64,000 bases of DNA from Thiohalocapsa sp963698775 (GTDB lineage: Bacteria; Pseudomonadota; Gammaproteobacteria; Chromatiales; Chromatiaceae), in assembly GCA_963698775.1 (NCBI GenBank), contig CAVOSE010000076.1, positions 62,001-126,000 of the forward strand, given 5' to 3'. Made by a program: the position numbers and the translations under genes. Below, in pieces: positions 9,085-18,889 of the stretch (position 1 is its first letter; each line of letters starts with the position of its first letter). A model generated the notes under the pieces. The model saw only the letters and a program-made list of their open reading frames with translations. It ran no database searches and was not told the origin of the DNA.

Positions 9085-10245
9085 ATGGCCTGGAATGAGC
9101 CGGGAGGCGGTAACAAGGATCCCTGGGGCGGAAGCTCCGGGAATCAGGGACCGCCCGATCTCGATGAAATCGTGCGCAAATTGCAGGAGCGTGTCAGCGG
9201 TCTGCTAGGCGGAGTGAAAAAGGCCGGAAGTTCTGGCGGGGGCGGCTCCGGTGGTGGCCCCGATCTGAGCCTACGCACCATCGGCGTGATCGCCGCGGTG
9301 TTGTTCATCGGCTGGTTATTCTCCGGGATCTACATCGTCGATCCAGCCGAACGCGGTGTCATCACGCGTTTTGGTGCCTACACCAAAATGACCGAGCCCG
9401 GCCCGCATTGGCACATCCCATGGCCCATTGAGACCGTGCAGATCGTCAACGTCGACGAGATCTCATCGTTCAGTCACAAGGCGCTGATGCTCACGAAGGA
9501 CGAAAACATCGTCGACGTTGAGTTGACGGTTCAATCGCGTATTCAAGACGCGGCTAACTATCTGTTCCAGGATCAGGCTCCCGAGAAGACGCTGCGGGAT
9601 GCGACTGAGACCGTGGTGCGGAAGACGATCGGCGGCAGCAACCTCGACTACATCCTAACCGAGGGACGTAGCGCCGTCGCCGCAACCATCCGCGAACGCG
9701 TGCAAAGTCTGATGGACATCTACAAAACGGGGTTACAGGTAACGTCCATCAACATGCAGCCGGCGAAGCCACCAGATCAGGTCAAGGAAGCCTTCGACGA
9801 CGCCATCAAGGCGCGTGAGGACAAGGAGCGCCTGGAGAATAAAGCCGAGGCCTACGCCAACGAGATTCTGCCCCAGGCACGCGGCGAAGCGGCTCGGGCA
9901 ACCGCAGACGCCAAGGCCTACAGAGACCGAGTCGTTGCCGAAGCGGAAGGACAGGCCTCACGCTTCACCGCGGTACTCGGGGAGTACGCCAAGGCACCCT
10001 ACGTCACCCGAGAGCGGCTCTACCTCGAGACCATGGAGCAGGTCCTCGGCGAGAGCAACATGGTCTTGCTCGACGTGCCCGACGGCAACAGCCTGATGTA
10101 TCTGCCGCTCGACCAACTCATGAAACAGAACCCACCGCAGCCGCGGACCTCAATGGTGGACATGTCCGACAGTACCGGGACCTCCAGTGCGAGCGCTTCT
10201 CCCGCTCGTTCCCGTGACGGCTCGCGAGAGCGGAGGAGTCGCTAA
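9085..10245 (+). CDS. hflK: HflK subunit of the FtsH-regulating membrane complex
   Basis: SPFH/band-7 protein that with HflC forms the periplasm-facing cage around FtsH. A Gly-rich N-terminal cytosolic stretch with PPDLDEIVRKLQERV is followed by one membrane segment (about residues 70-92, IGVIAAVLFIGWLFSGIYIV) and the band-7 domain from DPAERGVITRFG. The ATG at 9085 (MAWNEPGGG) is the usual HflK start and has a GGAGA site. The stop overlaps the hflC ATG by one base. Confidence 0.96.
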   Translation: MAWNEPGGGNKDPWGGSSGNQGPPDLDEIVRKLQERVSGLLGGVKKAGSSGGGGSGGGPDLSLRTIGVIAAVLFIGWLFSGIYIVDPAERGVITRFGAYTKMTEPGPHWHIPWPIETVQIVNVDEISSFSHKALMLTKDENIVDVELTVQSRIQDAANYLFQDQAPEKTLRDATETVVRKTIGGSNLDYILTEGRSAVAATIRERVQSLMDIYKTGLQVTSINMQPAKPPDQVKEAFDDAIKAREDKERLENKAEAYANEILPQARGEAARATADAKAYRDRVVAEAEGQASRFTAVLGEYAKAPYVTRERLYLETMEQVLGESNMVLLDVPDGNSLMYLPLDQLMKQNPPQPRTSMVDMSDSTGTSSASASPARSRDGSRERRSR

Positions 10246-11216
10246 TGGACGACAACAAGAAAGTCTTGATCCCGATTGCGGTTGCGCTGCTTGCGCTGCT
10301 GGTTTACGCGTCGACCTTCACCGTCGCCCAATATGAGACGGCGATCAAGCTTCGGCTTGGTGAAATTGTGGCCAGTGACTACAAGCCAGGGCTGCATTTC
10401 AAGGTGCCGCTGTTGAACAACATCCTAAAGTTCGACGCCCGCATTCAGACGCTCGATTCGCGCCCTGAGCGCTTCCTGACCATCGAGAAGAAGGACGTGA
10501 TCGTCGACTCTTATGCCAAGTGGCGGATCAACAACGCGGCGCAGTTCTTCCGGTCCACCGGCGGCGACAGCAGTCGCACCGCGCGTCTGTTGTCAGAACG
10601 GATCAACACGAGCCTTCGTGATGAATTCGGCAAGCGTACGATCAAAGAGGTCGTTTCAGAGGATCGGCTGGAGCTCATGCAAGTACTCACCAAGCAGGTG
10701 GATACCCAGGCGTCGGAACTCGGCGTCGAGGTGCTGGACGTCCGCGTCAAGAAGATCGACCTGCCGCCGGAGGTCAGCGAGTCGGTCTACAATCGCATGC
10801 GCGCGGAGCGTGAGCGTGTCGCCCGAGACCTGCGCGCAAAGGGATCGGAGGCAGCAGAACGCATCCGCGCAGACGCCGACAGGCAACGTACGGTGATTGT
10901 GGCCGACGCCTACAAGGAGGCGGAGGAGACCCGAGGTAAGGGCGATGCCAAGGCCGCCGAGGTGTACGCGAATGCGTTTCAGGCAGATCCGGAGTTTTAC
11001 GCCTTCTATCGAAGTCTCGACGCCTATCGTAAATCGTTCGCGGATGCCGGAAGCACGTTGGTGATTGCGCCGGATTCGGACTTCTTTAAATTCTTCAATC
11101 AGCAGTATGCGAAACCCCCGCAACCTGCTGCGCCAGCGCAACCGAGCGCCCTATCCGGGCCGCAACCGAGCGTGCGCCTGGCCCCGCCGCCCGGGCTGGG
11201 TTCTCGCATCCAGTAA
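10245..11216 (+). CDS. hflC: HflC subunit of the FtsH-regulating membrane complex
   Basis: Partner of HflK. An N-terminal membrane anchor (IPIAVALLALLVYASTFTV) precedes the band-7 domain with YETAIKLRLGEI and DSRPERFLTIEKKDVIVDSYAKWRI. The C-terminus ends in a Pro/Ala/Gln-rich tail of about 40 residues. The TAATG overlap with hflK implies coupled translation at equal stoichiometry. Confidence 0.96.
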   Translation: MDDNKKVLIPIAVALLALLVYASTFTVAQYETAIKLRLGEIVASDYKPGLHFKVPLLNNILKFDARIQTLDSRPERFLTIEKKDVIVDSYAKWRINNAAQFFRSTGGDSSRTARLLSERINTSLRDEFGKRTIKEVVSEDRLELMQVLTKQVDTQASELGVEVLDVRVKKIDLPPEVSESVYNRMRAERERVARDLRAKGSEAAERIRADADRQRTVIVADAYKEAEETRGKGDAKAAEVYANAFQADPEFYAFYRSLDAYRKSFADAGSTLVIAPDSDFFKFFNQQYAKPPQPAAPAQPSALSGPQPSVRLAPPPGLGSRIQ

Positions 11217-11530
11217 CCGTCTCAGCCTACCGCCCCGCCTCGTGCGGGGCCGTCTCTGATGGGTTGCTTTGGCGTTATCTCGCTGATCCAGCTTGCAAAG
11301 CCCACAGACACCTCAGCTCGCCGCAAGCCTACCGGCTGCACATTTCCGCACCTCCTGTCCAGATTGCCGTCGTACCTGCTGTCGCGTGTGCACAGCAGGC
11401 TTTCACGGCTGCCTTCGATTCACCCCGCCTGGCGTGCGTCAATAGACAATCCCATCTCCTTCTGCAATGATTCGGCGCTTTGTGACTGCCGCGACCGTCG
11501 TCGCAGGGCAGAACCGAGTGAAGCTGGTCC
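11217..11530. other. Non-coding gap hflC-DUF2065 with a terminator-like hairpin
   Basis: About 314 bases. GCCCCGC (11232-11238) and GCGGGGC (11244-11250) form a 7-bp stem with a 5-base loop right after hflC, without a T tract. The rest holds nothing I recognise; an open frame of about 100 codons across it (11259-11585) has no family features. Confidence 0.5.
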
Positions 11531-11716
11531 ATGTGGCATGATCTGTTTGTTGCGCTGGCGTTGTTGCTGGTCATTGAGGGCGTGATGCCGTTTCTGGCCC
11601 CCGCGACGATGCGGCGCATGCTGCTGGAGGTGTCGCGGCAGGACAACCGCAGTCTGCGTATCGCCGGTTTCGCAAGCATGGTCGGCGGTGTCGGCTTGCT
11701 GTATCTGATCAATTGA
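11531..11716 (+). CDS. Small inner-membrane protein, DUF2065 (YjeT) family
   Basis: A 61-residue protein with two predicted membrane helices, DLFVALALLLVIEGVMPFLAP and the C-terminal IAGFASMVGGVGLLYLIN. The length and placement after hflKC and before hisZ/purA match the DUF2065 family of E. coli YjeT. Function is unknown; the conserved neighbourhood suggests a link to membrane quality control, which is inference. Confidence 0.85.
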   Translation: MWHDLFVALALLLVIEGVMPFLAPATMRRMLLEVSRQDNRSLRIAGFASMVGGVGLLYLIN

Positions 11717-11724
11717 AGGCGCGT

Positions 11725-12936
11725 ATGAACGACGAACGCTGGTTGTTGCCGGCCGGGATCGAAGAGGTCTTGCCGCCCCAGGCCGCCGAGATGGAACGGC
11801 TGCGTCGGGCGTTGCTCGACCTCTACGCGGGATGGGGCTATGAACTGGTCATCCCGCCGTTCATCGATTATCTGGAAAGTCTGCTGACCGGCACCGGTCA
11901 CGACCTGGACCTGCGGACGTTCAAGATCACCGATCAGCTCAGCGGGCGTATGCTCGGCGTGCGCGCCGACATGACCCCGCAGGTCGCCCGTATCGACGCG
12001 CATCAGCTAAAGTGCGAACTGCCGACGCGTCTGTGTTACCTGGGTACGGTGTTGCACACGCGTACAGATGGCTTTGCCGGTACCCGCAGCCCGATGCAGA
12101 TCGGTGCCGAGATCTACGGTCATGACGGCGCCGAGAGCGACGTCGAGGTGCTTCGCCTGATGGTGGCGACGCTGGCGACCGCTGGTATCGAGTCGGCCTA
12201 TCTCGATTTGGGGCATGTCGGCATCTATCGGGGGCTGGCGCGACAGGCCGGCTTGGACCATGCCCAGGAAATGGGGCTGTTCGATGCGTTGCAGCGCAAG
12301 GCAGTGGACGAGATCTCCGAGTTGGTCGATCGGTTCGACGTCGACCGGAAGGTCGGTGCGATGTTGTTGTCGTTGGCCGAGCTGAACGGCACCGACGCGC
12401 TGGCCCAGGCCGCTGACGCGCTCGCGGCGGCGGCGGCGCCTGTCAAGACCGCTCTGGACCGACTGCGTCAGGTGGCCGAGGAGACGCAACGTTGGTTGCC
12501 TGATCTCCCGATCCATTTTGATTTGGCGGAGTTGCGGGGATACACCTACAAGACCGGCGTCGTGTTCGCGGCCTTCGTGCCAGGCTGGGGCTTAGAGATC
12601 GCCCGCGGCGGGCGCTACGATGATATCGGCCGCGTTTTTGGTCGAGCACGTCCGGCGGTTGGTTTCAGCAGCGACCTCAAAGGCCTGATCGCGCTTGCCG
12701 GTAAGCCCGGTGACGGGGCCGATCATGGGCGGGCGGACGCGGTGCTTGCACCCTGGGATGCAGACCCCGTATTGCAGACCGAGGTTAGCAGGCTACGCGC
12801 GGCCGGGCGCCGCGTGGTGCAAGTTTTGCCTGGGCAGTCGACCGACCCCGAGGCAATGGGCTGTTCGCAGCTCCTGGAGCTGGTCGATGGGGCTTGGCAA
12901 CTGCGGCCGGTCAATGGCGCGGACCGCTGTTCCTGA
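11725..12936 (+). CDS. hisZ: ATP phosphoribosyltransferase regulatory subunit HisZ
   Basis: HisRS-like protein without aminoacylation function that activates the short form of HisG in the first step of histidine synthesis. HisRS motifs are seen in LLPAGIEEVLPPQAAEMERLRR, GWGYELVIPPFIDYLES, RADMTPQVARI and the RGGRYDDIG region. At 403 residues it lacks a full anticodon-binding domain. I chose ATG 11725; TTG 11713, overlapping the upstream stop, is also possible. Its presence predicts a short HisG elsewhere in the genome. Confidence 0.9.
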   Translation: MNDERWLLPAGIEEVLPPQAAEMERLRRALLDLYAGWGYELVIPPFIDYLESLLTGTGHDLDLRTFKITDQLSGRMLGVRADMTPQVARIDAHQLKCELPTRLCYLGTVLHTRTDGFAGTRSPMQIGAEIYGHDGAESDVEVLRLMVATLATAGIESAYLDLGHVGIYRGLARQAGLDHAQEMGLFDALQRKAVDEISELVDRFDVDRKVGAMLLSLAELNGTDALAQAADALAAAAAPVKTALDRLRQVAEETQRWLPDLPIHFDLAELRGYTYKTGVVFAAFVPGWGLEIARGGRYDDIGRVFGRARPAVGFSSDLKGLIALAGKPGDGADHGRADAVLAPWDADPVLQTEVSRLRAAGRRVVQVLPGQSTDPEAMGCSQLLELVDGAWQLRPVNGADRCS

Positions 12937-12976
12937 GCGGCCGAGCGAACAATGAGTAGCGTAGTGTGAGGACAAG

Positions 12977-14272
12977 ATGGGAAAGAACGTAGTCGTGATC
13001 GGCGCCCAATGGGGTGATGAAGGTAAGGGCAAGGTGGTCGATCTGCTGACCGAGCAGGCGGCTGCCGTCGTGCGCTTCCAAGGCGGACACAATGCAGGGC
13101 ATACGCTGGTCATCGACGGCGAGCAGACCATCCTGCATCTGATCCCGTCAGGCATTCTCCACGACGGCGTGCGCTGCATGATCGGCAACGGCGTTGTGTT
13201 GTCGCCGCAGGCGCTGTTGACCGAGGTCGAGACGCTAGAGGCGCGCGGTGTTCCGGTGCGCGAGCGGTTGCGGATCAGCCCCGCGTGTGCCCTCATCCTG
13301 CCCTATCACGTCGCGCTGGATCAGGCCCGGGAGCGAGCGCGGGGCAGCGATGCCATCGGTACCACTGGCCGAGGCATCGGACCCGCCTACGAGGACAAGA
13401 TCGCCCGTCGCGGTATTCGGCTCGGCGAATTGCTGCAGCCGGAGCACTTCGAACAGCGGCTGCGCGAGGTGATGGAGTATCACAACTTCGCGCTTCAGCA
13501 TTACTTCAAGACCGATCCGGTCGACATCGCCGCCACGCTGGACGAGGCGCTGCAACAGTCCGAGCAGCTCAGGCCATTGGTGGCCGATGTCCCCGCACTG
13601 CTGCACGCGTTGCGCGACGAGGGGGCCAATATTCTGTTCGAAGGCGCCCAAGGGGCGTTGCTCGATATCGACCACGGGACCTATCCGTTCGTCACCTCGT
13701 CCACCACCACCGCAGGCGGCGCGGCCAGCGGCAGTGGCGTCGGCCCGCGCGATCTGGATTACATCCTCGGTATCGTGAAGGCCTACACCACACGCGTCGG
13801 CGCCGGCCCGTTCCCAACCGAGCTGTTCGATGCGGACGGTGATCGGCTTGGCAAACAAGGCCACGAGTTCGGTGCCACCACCGGCCGCAAGCGCCGTTGC
13901 GGTTGGCTCGACATGGTGGCGCTGCGGCGTTCGTTTGCGATCAACAGCATCTCCGGGTTGTGCATCACCAAGCTCGATGTGCTCGACGGCATGGAGACGT
14001 TGCGCATCTGTACCGCCTACGAGCTCGACGGCCAGGAGCTGACGGCGCCGCCGGTGGATGCCGACGCGCTGGCGCGCTGCAAACCCCGGTTTATTGAGAT
14101 GCCCGGCTGGAGCGAGTCCACCGTCGCTGCCGATTCTCTCGATGCACTGCCGCCACAGGCGCGGGACTACCTGAGCAAGATCGAAGCGCTTGGCGGCGTG
14201 CCGATCGACGTGATCTCCACCGGGCCTGATCGTAGTCAGACCCTGATGCTGCGTCAGCCATTCTCCGACTGA
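12977..14272 (+). CDS. purA: Adenylosuccinate synthetase
   Basis: GTP-dependent conversion of IMP and aspartate to adenylosuccinate. The N-terminal VVIGAQWGDEGKGKVVDLLTE, the GHNAGHTLV loop, IGTTGRGIGPAYEDK and the GATTGRKRRCGWLDMV region are all intact. The length of 431 residues is normal. It follows hisZ by 40 bases, the usual arrangement in this group. Confidence 0.97.
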   Translation: MGKNVVVIGAQWGDEGKGKVVDLLTEQAAAVVRFQGGHNAGHTLVIDGEQTILHLIPSGILHDGVRCMIGNGVVLSPQALLTEVETLEARGVPVRERLRISPACALILPYHVALDQARERARGSDAIGTTGRGIGPAYEDKIARRGIRLGELLQPEHFEQRLREVMEYHNFALQHYFKTDPVDIAATLDEALQQSEQLRPLVADVPALLHALRDEGANILFEGAQGALLDIDHGTYPFVTSSTTTAGGAASGSGVGPRDLDYILGIVKAYTTRVGAGPFPTELFDADGDRLGKQGHEFGATTGRKRRCGWLDMVALRRSFAINSISGLCITKLDVLDGMETLRICTAYELDGQELTAPPVDADALARCKPRFIEMPGWSESTVAADSLDALPPQARDYLSKIEALGGVPIDVISTGPDRSQTLMLRQPFSD

Positions 14273-14406
14273 CTGCGATCTGCCGCCATGAGCTGCAATC
14301 GTGGCGGCTGATCGTGGTGCGGGATGCGCCGCGCCAAGCGACAGTCGGTCGCGATCTGCCATGACGAAGAAGAGAAATAAACCAAAGGAATAGAGCGAGA
14401 TGCGAG

Positions 14407-14655
14407 ATGAATGAAATGGGCCTGGTGATGGAGAGTCTGCGCCTCATGGGTATCGGCATGGGGATCGTATTCGGTTTTCTGCTGCTGCTGGTCGGCGTCT
14501 TGCGCGTCATGTCCTGGCTCGCGCTCAAGATCGTGCCCGCCGAGGTCCCGTCTCCCGCCGCACCTGTGTCAAGCCTTACAGCGCCGGCAGCGGAAGCAGA
14601 CGACCTGATTGCCGTCATTTCCGCCGCCATCACTCGCTATCGACGCCGAGGCTGA
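14407..14655 (+). CDS. oadG: Oxaloacetate decarboxylase gamma subunit
   Basis: Small membrane subunit that joins the alpha and beta subunits of the sodium-pumping oxaloacetate decarboxylase. One N-terminal membrane helix (IGMGIVFGFLLLLVGVLRVMSWLA) is followed by a Pro/Ala linker and a short basic tail, 82 residues in all. The sequence is poorly conserved in the family; the call rests on size, topology and position directly before oadA and oadB. Confidence 0.85.
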   Translation: MNEMGLVMESLRLMGIGMGIVFGFLLLLVGVLRVMSWLALKIVPAEVPSPAAPVSSLTAPAAEADDLIAVISAAITRYRRRG

Positions 14656-14737
14656 ACCAGTGTGCCGACTCGGTGTCGGCGTGCCCAACCTCTCCGCAAC
14701 CACTGCCCTGACCACGCAACGTTCCAGAGACGTGCCC

Positions 14738-16546
14738 ATGAATCACAACACCCCGCTCGGCATCACAGACGTCGTCCTGCGCGACGCCCATCAATCCCTG
14801 CTTGCGACTCGCATGCGCATCGACGATATGTTGCCCATTGCCGAGAAGCTCGACCAAGTCGGCTTTTGGTCGTTGGAGACCTGGGGCGGCGCGACCTTCG
14901 ATGCCTGTATTCGCTACTTGGGAGAAGACCCCTGGGAGCGGCTGCGTCGGCTCAAGGCGGCGATGCCGAAGACGCCGCAGCAGATGCTGCTGCGTGGGCA
15001 AAACCTGCTCGGTTACCGGCATTACGCCGATGACGTGGTCGATAAGTTCGTCGAGCGCGCGGCGGCCAACGGCATCGGCGTGTTTCGTATCTTCGATGCC
15101 ATGAACGATCTGCGTAACCTGGAGCAGGCGGTGCGCGCCACGCTGGCGACCGACGCGCATGCCCAGGGCACCATGTCCTACACCGTCAGTCCGGTGCATA
15201 ACATGGACTACTGGCTCGATATGGGCCGCCGCCTCGAGGACCTCGGCTGCCACTCGGTCTGCATCAAGGACATGGCCGGCCTGCTGCGCCCCTATGTGGC
15301 CGAGGAACTGGTCACGCGGCTAAAGGAGACCTGCGCCATCCCGATCGCAATGCAGTGCCATGCCACCACCGGCCTGAGTACGTCGACCATCGTCAAGGCG
15401 GCGGAGGCGGGCATCGACATGGTGGATAGCGCGATTTCTTCCATGAGTATGACCTATGGCCATTCGCCCACCGAATCGGTCGTTGCGATCCTGCAGGAGA
15501 CACCTCGGGACACCGGTCTGGACCTACTGTTGCTGGAGGAGATCGCCGCCTACTTCCGCGAAGTGCGCAAGAAGTACGCCCGCTTCGAGGGTTCGTTGAA
15601 GGGGGTCGATTCGCGCATCCTGGTGGCGCAAGTGCCCGGCGGCATGCTGACCAACATGGAAAACCAGCTGCGCGAGCAGGGCGCAGAGGATCGGCTCGAC
15701 GAGGTGTTGGAAGAAATTCCGAAGGTCCGCGAAGACCTCGGCTTCATCGCCCTGGTAACGCCGACCTCGCAGATCGTCGGCAGCCAGTCGGTGTTGAACG
15801 TCCTTATGGGCGAGCGCTATAAGACTATTACCAACGAGACCGCTGGGGTCTTGAAGGGGGCCTATGGTTCGACGCCAGCGCCGGTGAACAAGGAGCTTCA
15901 GGCGCGCGTGCTCGCTGACGGCGAAGAGCCCATCACCTGTCGTCCGGCGGACAATCTGAGTCCGGAGTTCGACCGGCTGACCGAAGAACTCGAAGGCATC
16001 GCCGGCGAGCGCAAACTCGATTTGGCGACTGCCGTCGTCGACGACGTGCTGACCTATGCGATGTTCCCGCAGGTGGGTCTCAAGTTCATCGAGAACCGCA
16101 ACAATCCGGCCGCATTCGAGCCGCCGCCCTGGACGATCGAGGACAAACCGGCCAGCGCTCCAGTCGCGGCCGTGCCCGCCGCGGCCGTCTCCGGGCCGGA
16201 GTCCTATCGGGTCGAGGTCAATGGCAAGGGCTACGATGTGCGCGTCTCCCCTCAGGGTGCGGTGGAGAGCGTTGCATCCGCTCCGTCCGCTCCGTCCGCG
16301 GCGCCCATGTCCGCGCCTGCGCCGAGCGGCGAGACGCATGTGGTTGCGTCGCCACTGGCTGGGAACATCGTCAAGATCAACGTGGGTGCCGGCCAGAGCG
16401 TCGCCAGCGGCGACGTCGTGATCGTACTCGAGGCTATGAAGATGGAGACGGAGGTGCGCTCCCCAACCGCCGGGGTCGTTGCCGAGATCCGCGTTAAGGA
16501 GGGCGACTCGGTCGGCCTCGGTGCCGCGCTGATCGTGTTGAGCTGA
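14738..16546 (+). CDS. oadA: Oxaloacetate decarboxylase alpha subunit, biotin-carrying
   Basis: Carboxyltransferase that moves CO2 from oxaloacetate to biotin. The N-terminal TIM barrel shows ITDVVLRDAHQSLLATRMR, ETWGGATFD and KDMAGLLRP. A conserved carboxylase domain follows, then an Ala/Pro linker and a C-terminal biotinyl domain with the target lysine in EAMKMETEV. I chose ATG 14738 (MNHNTPLGITDVVLRDAHQS); the frame is open further upstream but overlaps oadG. The reaction can run toward pyruvate with Na+ export, or serve anaplerotic balance. Confidence 0.96.
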   Translation: MNHNTPLGITDVVLRDAHQSLLATRMRIDDMLPIAEKLDQVGFWSLETWGGATFDACIRYLGEDPWERLRRLKAAMPKTPQQMLLRGQNLLGYRHYADDVVDKFVERAAANGIGVFRIFDAMNDLRNLEQAVRATLATDAHAQGTMSYTVSPVHNMDYWLDMGRRLEDLGCHSVCIKDMAGLLRPYVAEELVTRLKETCAIPIAMQCHATTGLSTSTIVKAAEAGIDMVDSAISSMSMTYGHSPTESVVAILQETPRDTGLDLLLLEEIAAYFREVRKKYARFEGSLKGVDSRILVAQVPGGMLTNMENQLREQGAEDRLDEVLEEIPKVREDLGFIALVTPTSQIVGSQSVLNVLMGERYKTITNETAGVLKGAYGSTPAPVNKELQARVLADGEEPITCRPADNLSPEFDRLTEELEGIAGERKLDLATAVVDDVLTYAMFPQVGLKFIENRNNPAAFEPPPWTIEDKPASAPVAAVPAAAVSGPESYRVEVNGKGYDVRVSPQGAVESVASAPSAPSAAPMSAPAPSGETHVVASPLAGNIVKINVGAGQSVASGDVVIVLEAMKMETEVRSPTAGVVAEIRVKEGDSVGLGAALIVLS

Positions 16547-16559
16547 TCGGAGCCATTCA

Positions 16560-17696
16560 ATGGAAGAGCTCCTCAAACTTTGGGAATCCATGGGGATTGC
16601 CAACTTCGAATGGGGCCAGGTCCTGATGATGGTCGTCGGTGGCGGCCTGATCTACCTGGCGATCGCGAAGAAGTTCGAACCCTTGCTGTTGGTGCCGATC
16701 GGTTTCGGTGCCGTGCTCAGCAACATCCCGGTGGCCGGTATCGGCGGCCCCGACGGCATGATCGGGATGATCTACGAGGTCGGCGTCGGAACCGGTATCT
16801 TCCCGCTGCTGATCTTTATGGGTGTCGGCGCGTTGACGGATTTCGGTGCGCTGATTGCGCGGCCGTCGACGCTGCTGCTCGGCGCCGCGGCGCAGTTCGG
16901 CATCTTCGCGACGCTGATCGGCGCGGTCGCGCTCAACTTTGTGCCCGGGTTCGATTTCACGCTGCAAGACGCCTCCGCCATCGCGATCATCGGCGGCGCG
17001 GATGGGCCGACCGCGATCTTCCTGGCATCGCGATTAGCACCTGACCTGCTCGGCGCCATCGCGGTCGCTGCCTACTCCTATATGGCTCTGGTACCGATCA
17101 TCCAGCCCCCGATCATGCGTGCGCTGACCACCAAGCAGGAGCGCGCGGTCGTGATGCAGCAGATGCGGCCGGTGTCGCAACTGGAACGTATCCTGTTTCC
17201 ATTGGTGGTGCTGTTGTTGTGCGCGCTGTTGCTGCCCTCGGCGGCACCGCTGATCGGCATGCTGACCTTCGGCAACCTGCTGCGGGAATCTGGCGTCGTC
17301 GAGCGGCTGAGCAGGGCGGCTCAGAACGAGATTATCAATATCGTCACCATCATGCTGGGTCTGGCTGTCGGTTCCAAACTCTCCGCGGATAAGTTCCTGG
17401 CCCTGGAGACACTCGGTATCCTGGTGCTCGGTGCGCTGGCGTTCTGTATCGGCACGGCGGCGGGCGTGTTGATGGGCAAGATCATGTATCGCGTGACCGG
17501 CGGCAAGGTCAACCCGCTGATTGGTGCCGCCGGTGTTTCCGCGGTACCGATGGCCGCCCGGGTGGTCAACAAGGTCGGGCTCGAAGAGGACCACCACAAC
17601 TTCCTGCTGATGCACGCCATGGGACCAAACGTGGCCGGCGTGATCGGCTCCGCCGTCGCTGCGGGCGTGCTGTTGGCGCTGACGGGCAGTCCATAG
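16560..17696 (+). CDS. oadB: Oxaloacetate decarboxylase beta subunit, Na+-translocating
   Basis: Polytopic inner-membrane subunit that decarboxylates carboxybiotin and exports Na+. About nine hydrophobic segments are visible, with the conserved GIGGPDGMIG, IIGGADGPTAIFLAS and the late GAAGVSAVPMAARVVNK motif. The length of 378 residues fits the shorter forms of the family. It closes the oadGAB operon, 13 bases after oadA. Confidence 0.96.
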   Translation: MEELLKLWESMGIANFEWGQVLMMVVGGGLIYLAIAKKFEPLLLVPIGFGAVLSNIPVAGIGGPDGMIGMIYEVGVGTGIFPLLIFMGVGALTDFGALIARPSTLLLGAAAQFGIFATLIGAVALNFVPGFDFTLQDASAIAIIGGADGPTAIFLASRLAPDLLGAIAVAAYSYMALVPIIQPPIMRALTTKQERAVVMQQMRPVSQLERILFPLVVLLLCALLLPSAAPLIGMLTFGNLLRESGVVERLSRAAQNEIINIVTIMLGLAVGSKLSADKFLALETLGILVLGALAFCIGTAAGVLMGKIMYRVTGGKVNPLIGAAGVSAVPMAARVVNKVGLEEDHHNFLLMHAMGPNVAGVIGSAVAAGVLLALTGSP

Positions 17697-17742
17697 CCAG
17701 TCGGGCCGATCAATGTGCTGGCGTTGGGCCAGAGAATCGGCA

Positions 17743-17772
17743 TTGACATAAACTCTATTTGAGATCTATATT
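17743..17772 (+). promoter_or_regulatory. Strong sigma70-like promoter for yceD-rpmF-plsX-fab operon
   Basis: A consensus TTGACA (17743-17748) and TATATT (17767-17772) are spaced by 18 bases. Transcription should begin near 17779, almost on the ATG at 17782, which supports the downstream yceD start at 17818. Confidence 0.75.
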
Positions 17773-17817
17773 GGCCGGCTTATGTCTGAGTCGCGGCCAG
17801 AACCACAGCCACAGCGA

Positions 17818-18423
17818 ATGCCGGAATTGATCGATCCGCGCAGAGCGGTTTCGTCAGGGTCGCGGTACGAAGGCAGCATCGCCGTCAGTCGGCTGCCCAG
17901 GCTGCGTGCCTTGCTTGAAACTGTCGAGGGCTCGGCGGATTACCGGGTCGGCTTCTCGAAAGATGGGCGTGGCTTCGGTGTCGTCAACGGCCGGGTGGTT
18001 GCCGAGCTTCGGTTGCGCTGTCAGCGCTGCAATGGGGCCATGACCTTGCCCGTCGACAGCGCATTCTCGCTGGCCCTGATCGATGGTCTGGATGAGGCTG
18101 CGGCGTTGCCCGACGAATACGATCCGTTGCTGCTGGACGGACGTTTGCTGCGTTCCAGCGAACTGGTCGAAGACGAGTTGCTGCTGGCGGTGCCGGTAGT
18201 CCCGCGCCATCCCCACGGCAGTTGCGAGGCGCCGCTGGATCGATCTCACTCAGCGGAACAGCTCGGGGAAGGCGACGGACCAGCGGAAGCGGATCCGAGT
18301 CGGGCCGGCGACGGTGAATCAGGGGCAGGGGTGGAGCCAGCCTCGGGAGCCGAACAGATCAAATCCGAACCTCCGAACCCGTTTGCGGCGCTAGCCGTCC
18401 TGCGGCGGGATCGGAAAGAGTAA
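17818..18423 (+). CDS. yceD: YceD/DUF177 family protein (23S rRNA accumulation protein)
   Basis: Member of the DUF177 family, linked to 23S rRNA levels and nearly always encoded before rpmF. It shows the family start MPELIDPRRAV, the Cys pair LRLRCQRCNGAM and the acidic EYDPLLLDG-ELVEDELLLAVPVVPRH core. The frame extends to ATG 17782, but a promoter is placed so close that the start at 17818 is preferred. A long Ser/Glu/Gly-rich insert sits before the C-terminal NPFAALAVLRRDRKE. Confidence 0.9.
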   Translation: MPELIDPRRAVSSGSRYEGSIAVSRLPRLRALLETVEGSADYRVGFSKDGRGFGVVNGRVVAELRLRCQRCNGAMTLPVDSAFSLALIDGLDEAAALPDEYDPLLLDGRLLRSSELVEDELLLAVPVVPRHPHGSCEAPLDRSHSAEQLGEGDGPAEADPSRAGDGESGAGVEPASGAEQIKSEPPNPFAALAVLRRDRKE

Positions 18424-18459
18424 AACCAACGCGAACCCTATGGAATTGCGGAGACTATA

Positions 18460-18636
18460 ATGGCCGTTCAACAAAACAGAAAAACCCCGTCCAAGCGCGG
18501 TATGCGCCGGTCCCACGATGCCTTGTCGAAACCGACCCTGTCGGAGGATTCGAGCACTGGTGAGATTCACCGCCGCCATCACATGACCCCGGACGGGTTT
18601 TACCGCGGCCGCAAGATCATCGACAAGGCCGAATGA
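18460..18636 (+). CDS. rpmF: Ribosomal protein bL32
   Basis: A 58-residue basic protein, MAVQQNRKTPSKRGMRRSHDA at the N-terminus, typical of bL32. It lacks the four zinc-binding Cys, so it is the zinc-independent form. It follows yceD by 36 bases and precedes plsX, the canonical order. Confidence 0.97.
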   Translation: MAVQQNRKTPSKRGMRRSHDALSKPTLSEDSSTGEIHRRHHMTPDGFYRGRKIIDKAE

Positions 18637-18889
18637 TTCAGGTCTAGCTGGGACCCACCTTCAACTCCTCGCTGCGCGCGCCGTCTTCAGCCCGCCATTT
18701 GCCGCTTACAGCCTCGGCCGCTGAGATTTCGGTGCCGATCGGCGGGTAATTCTGCGTATTGGACCGTGACGGCGGGGCAACGGCAGGTGATGGATGAGCG
18801 ACGGTGGGGTCGATGATTCGGCGGCGTTCGACCAGAACAACAAGATGCGGGATATCACACATGGCAGCGGTACGGACAGGAGCGCGTCA

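Noticed and set aside
11259..11585. A roughly 108-codon gene between hflC and the DUF2065 gene
   Set aside because: Composition is Arg/Cys/Ser-rich as in noncoding GC-rich frames, no motif is present and it overlaps the DUF2065 start.
17782..17817. Upstream ATG as the yceD start
   Set aside because: It lies only about 10 bases after the -10 box of a strong promoter, and the family N-terminus matches the ATG at 17818.
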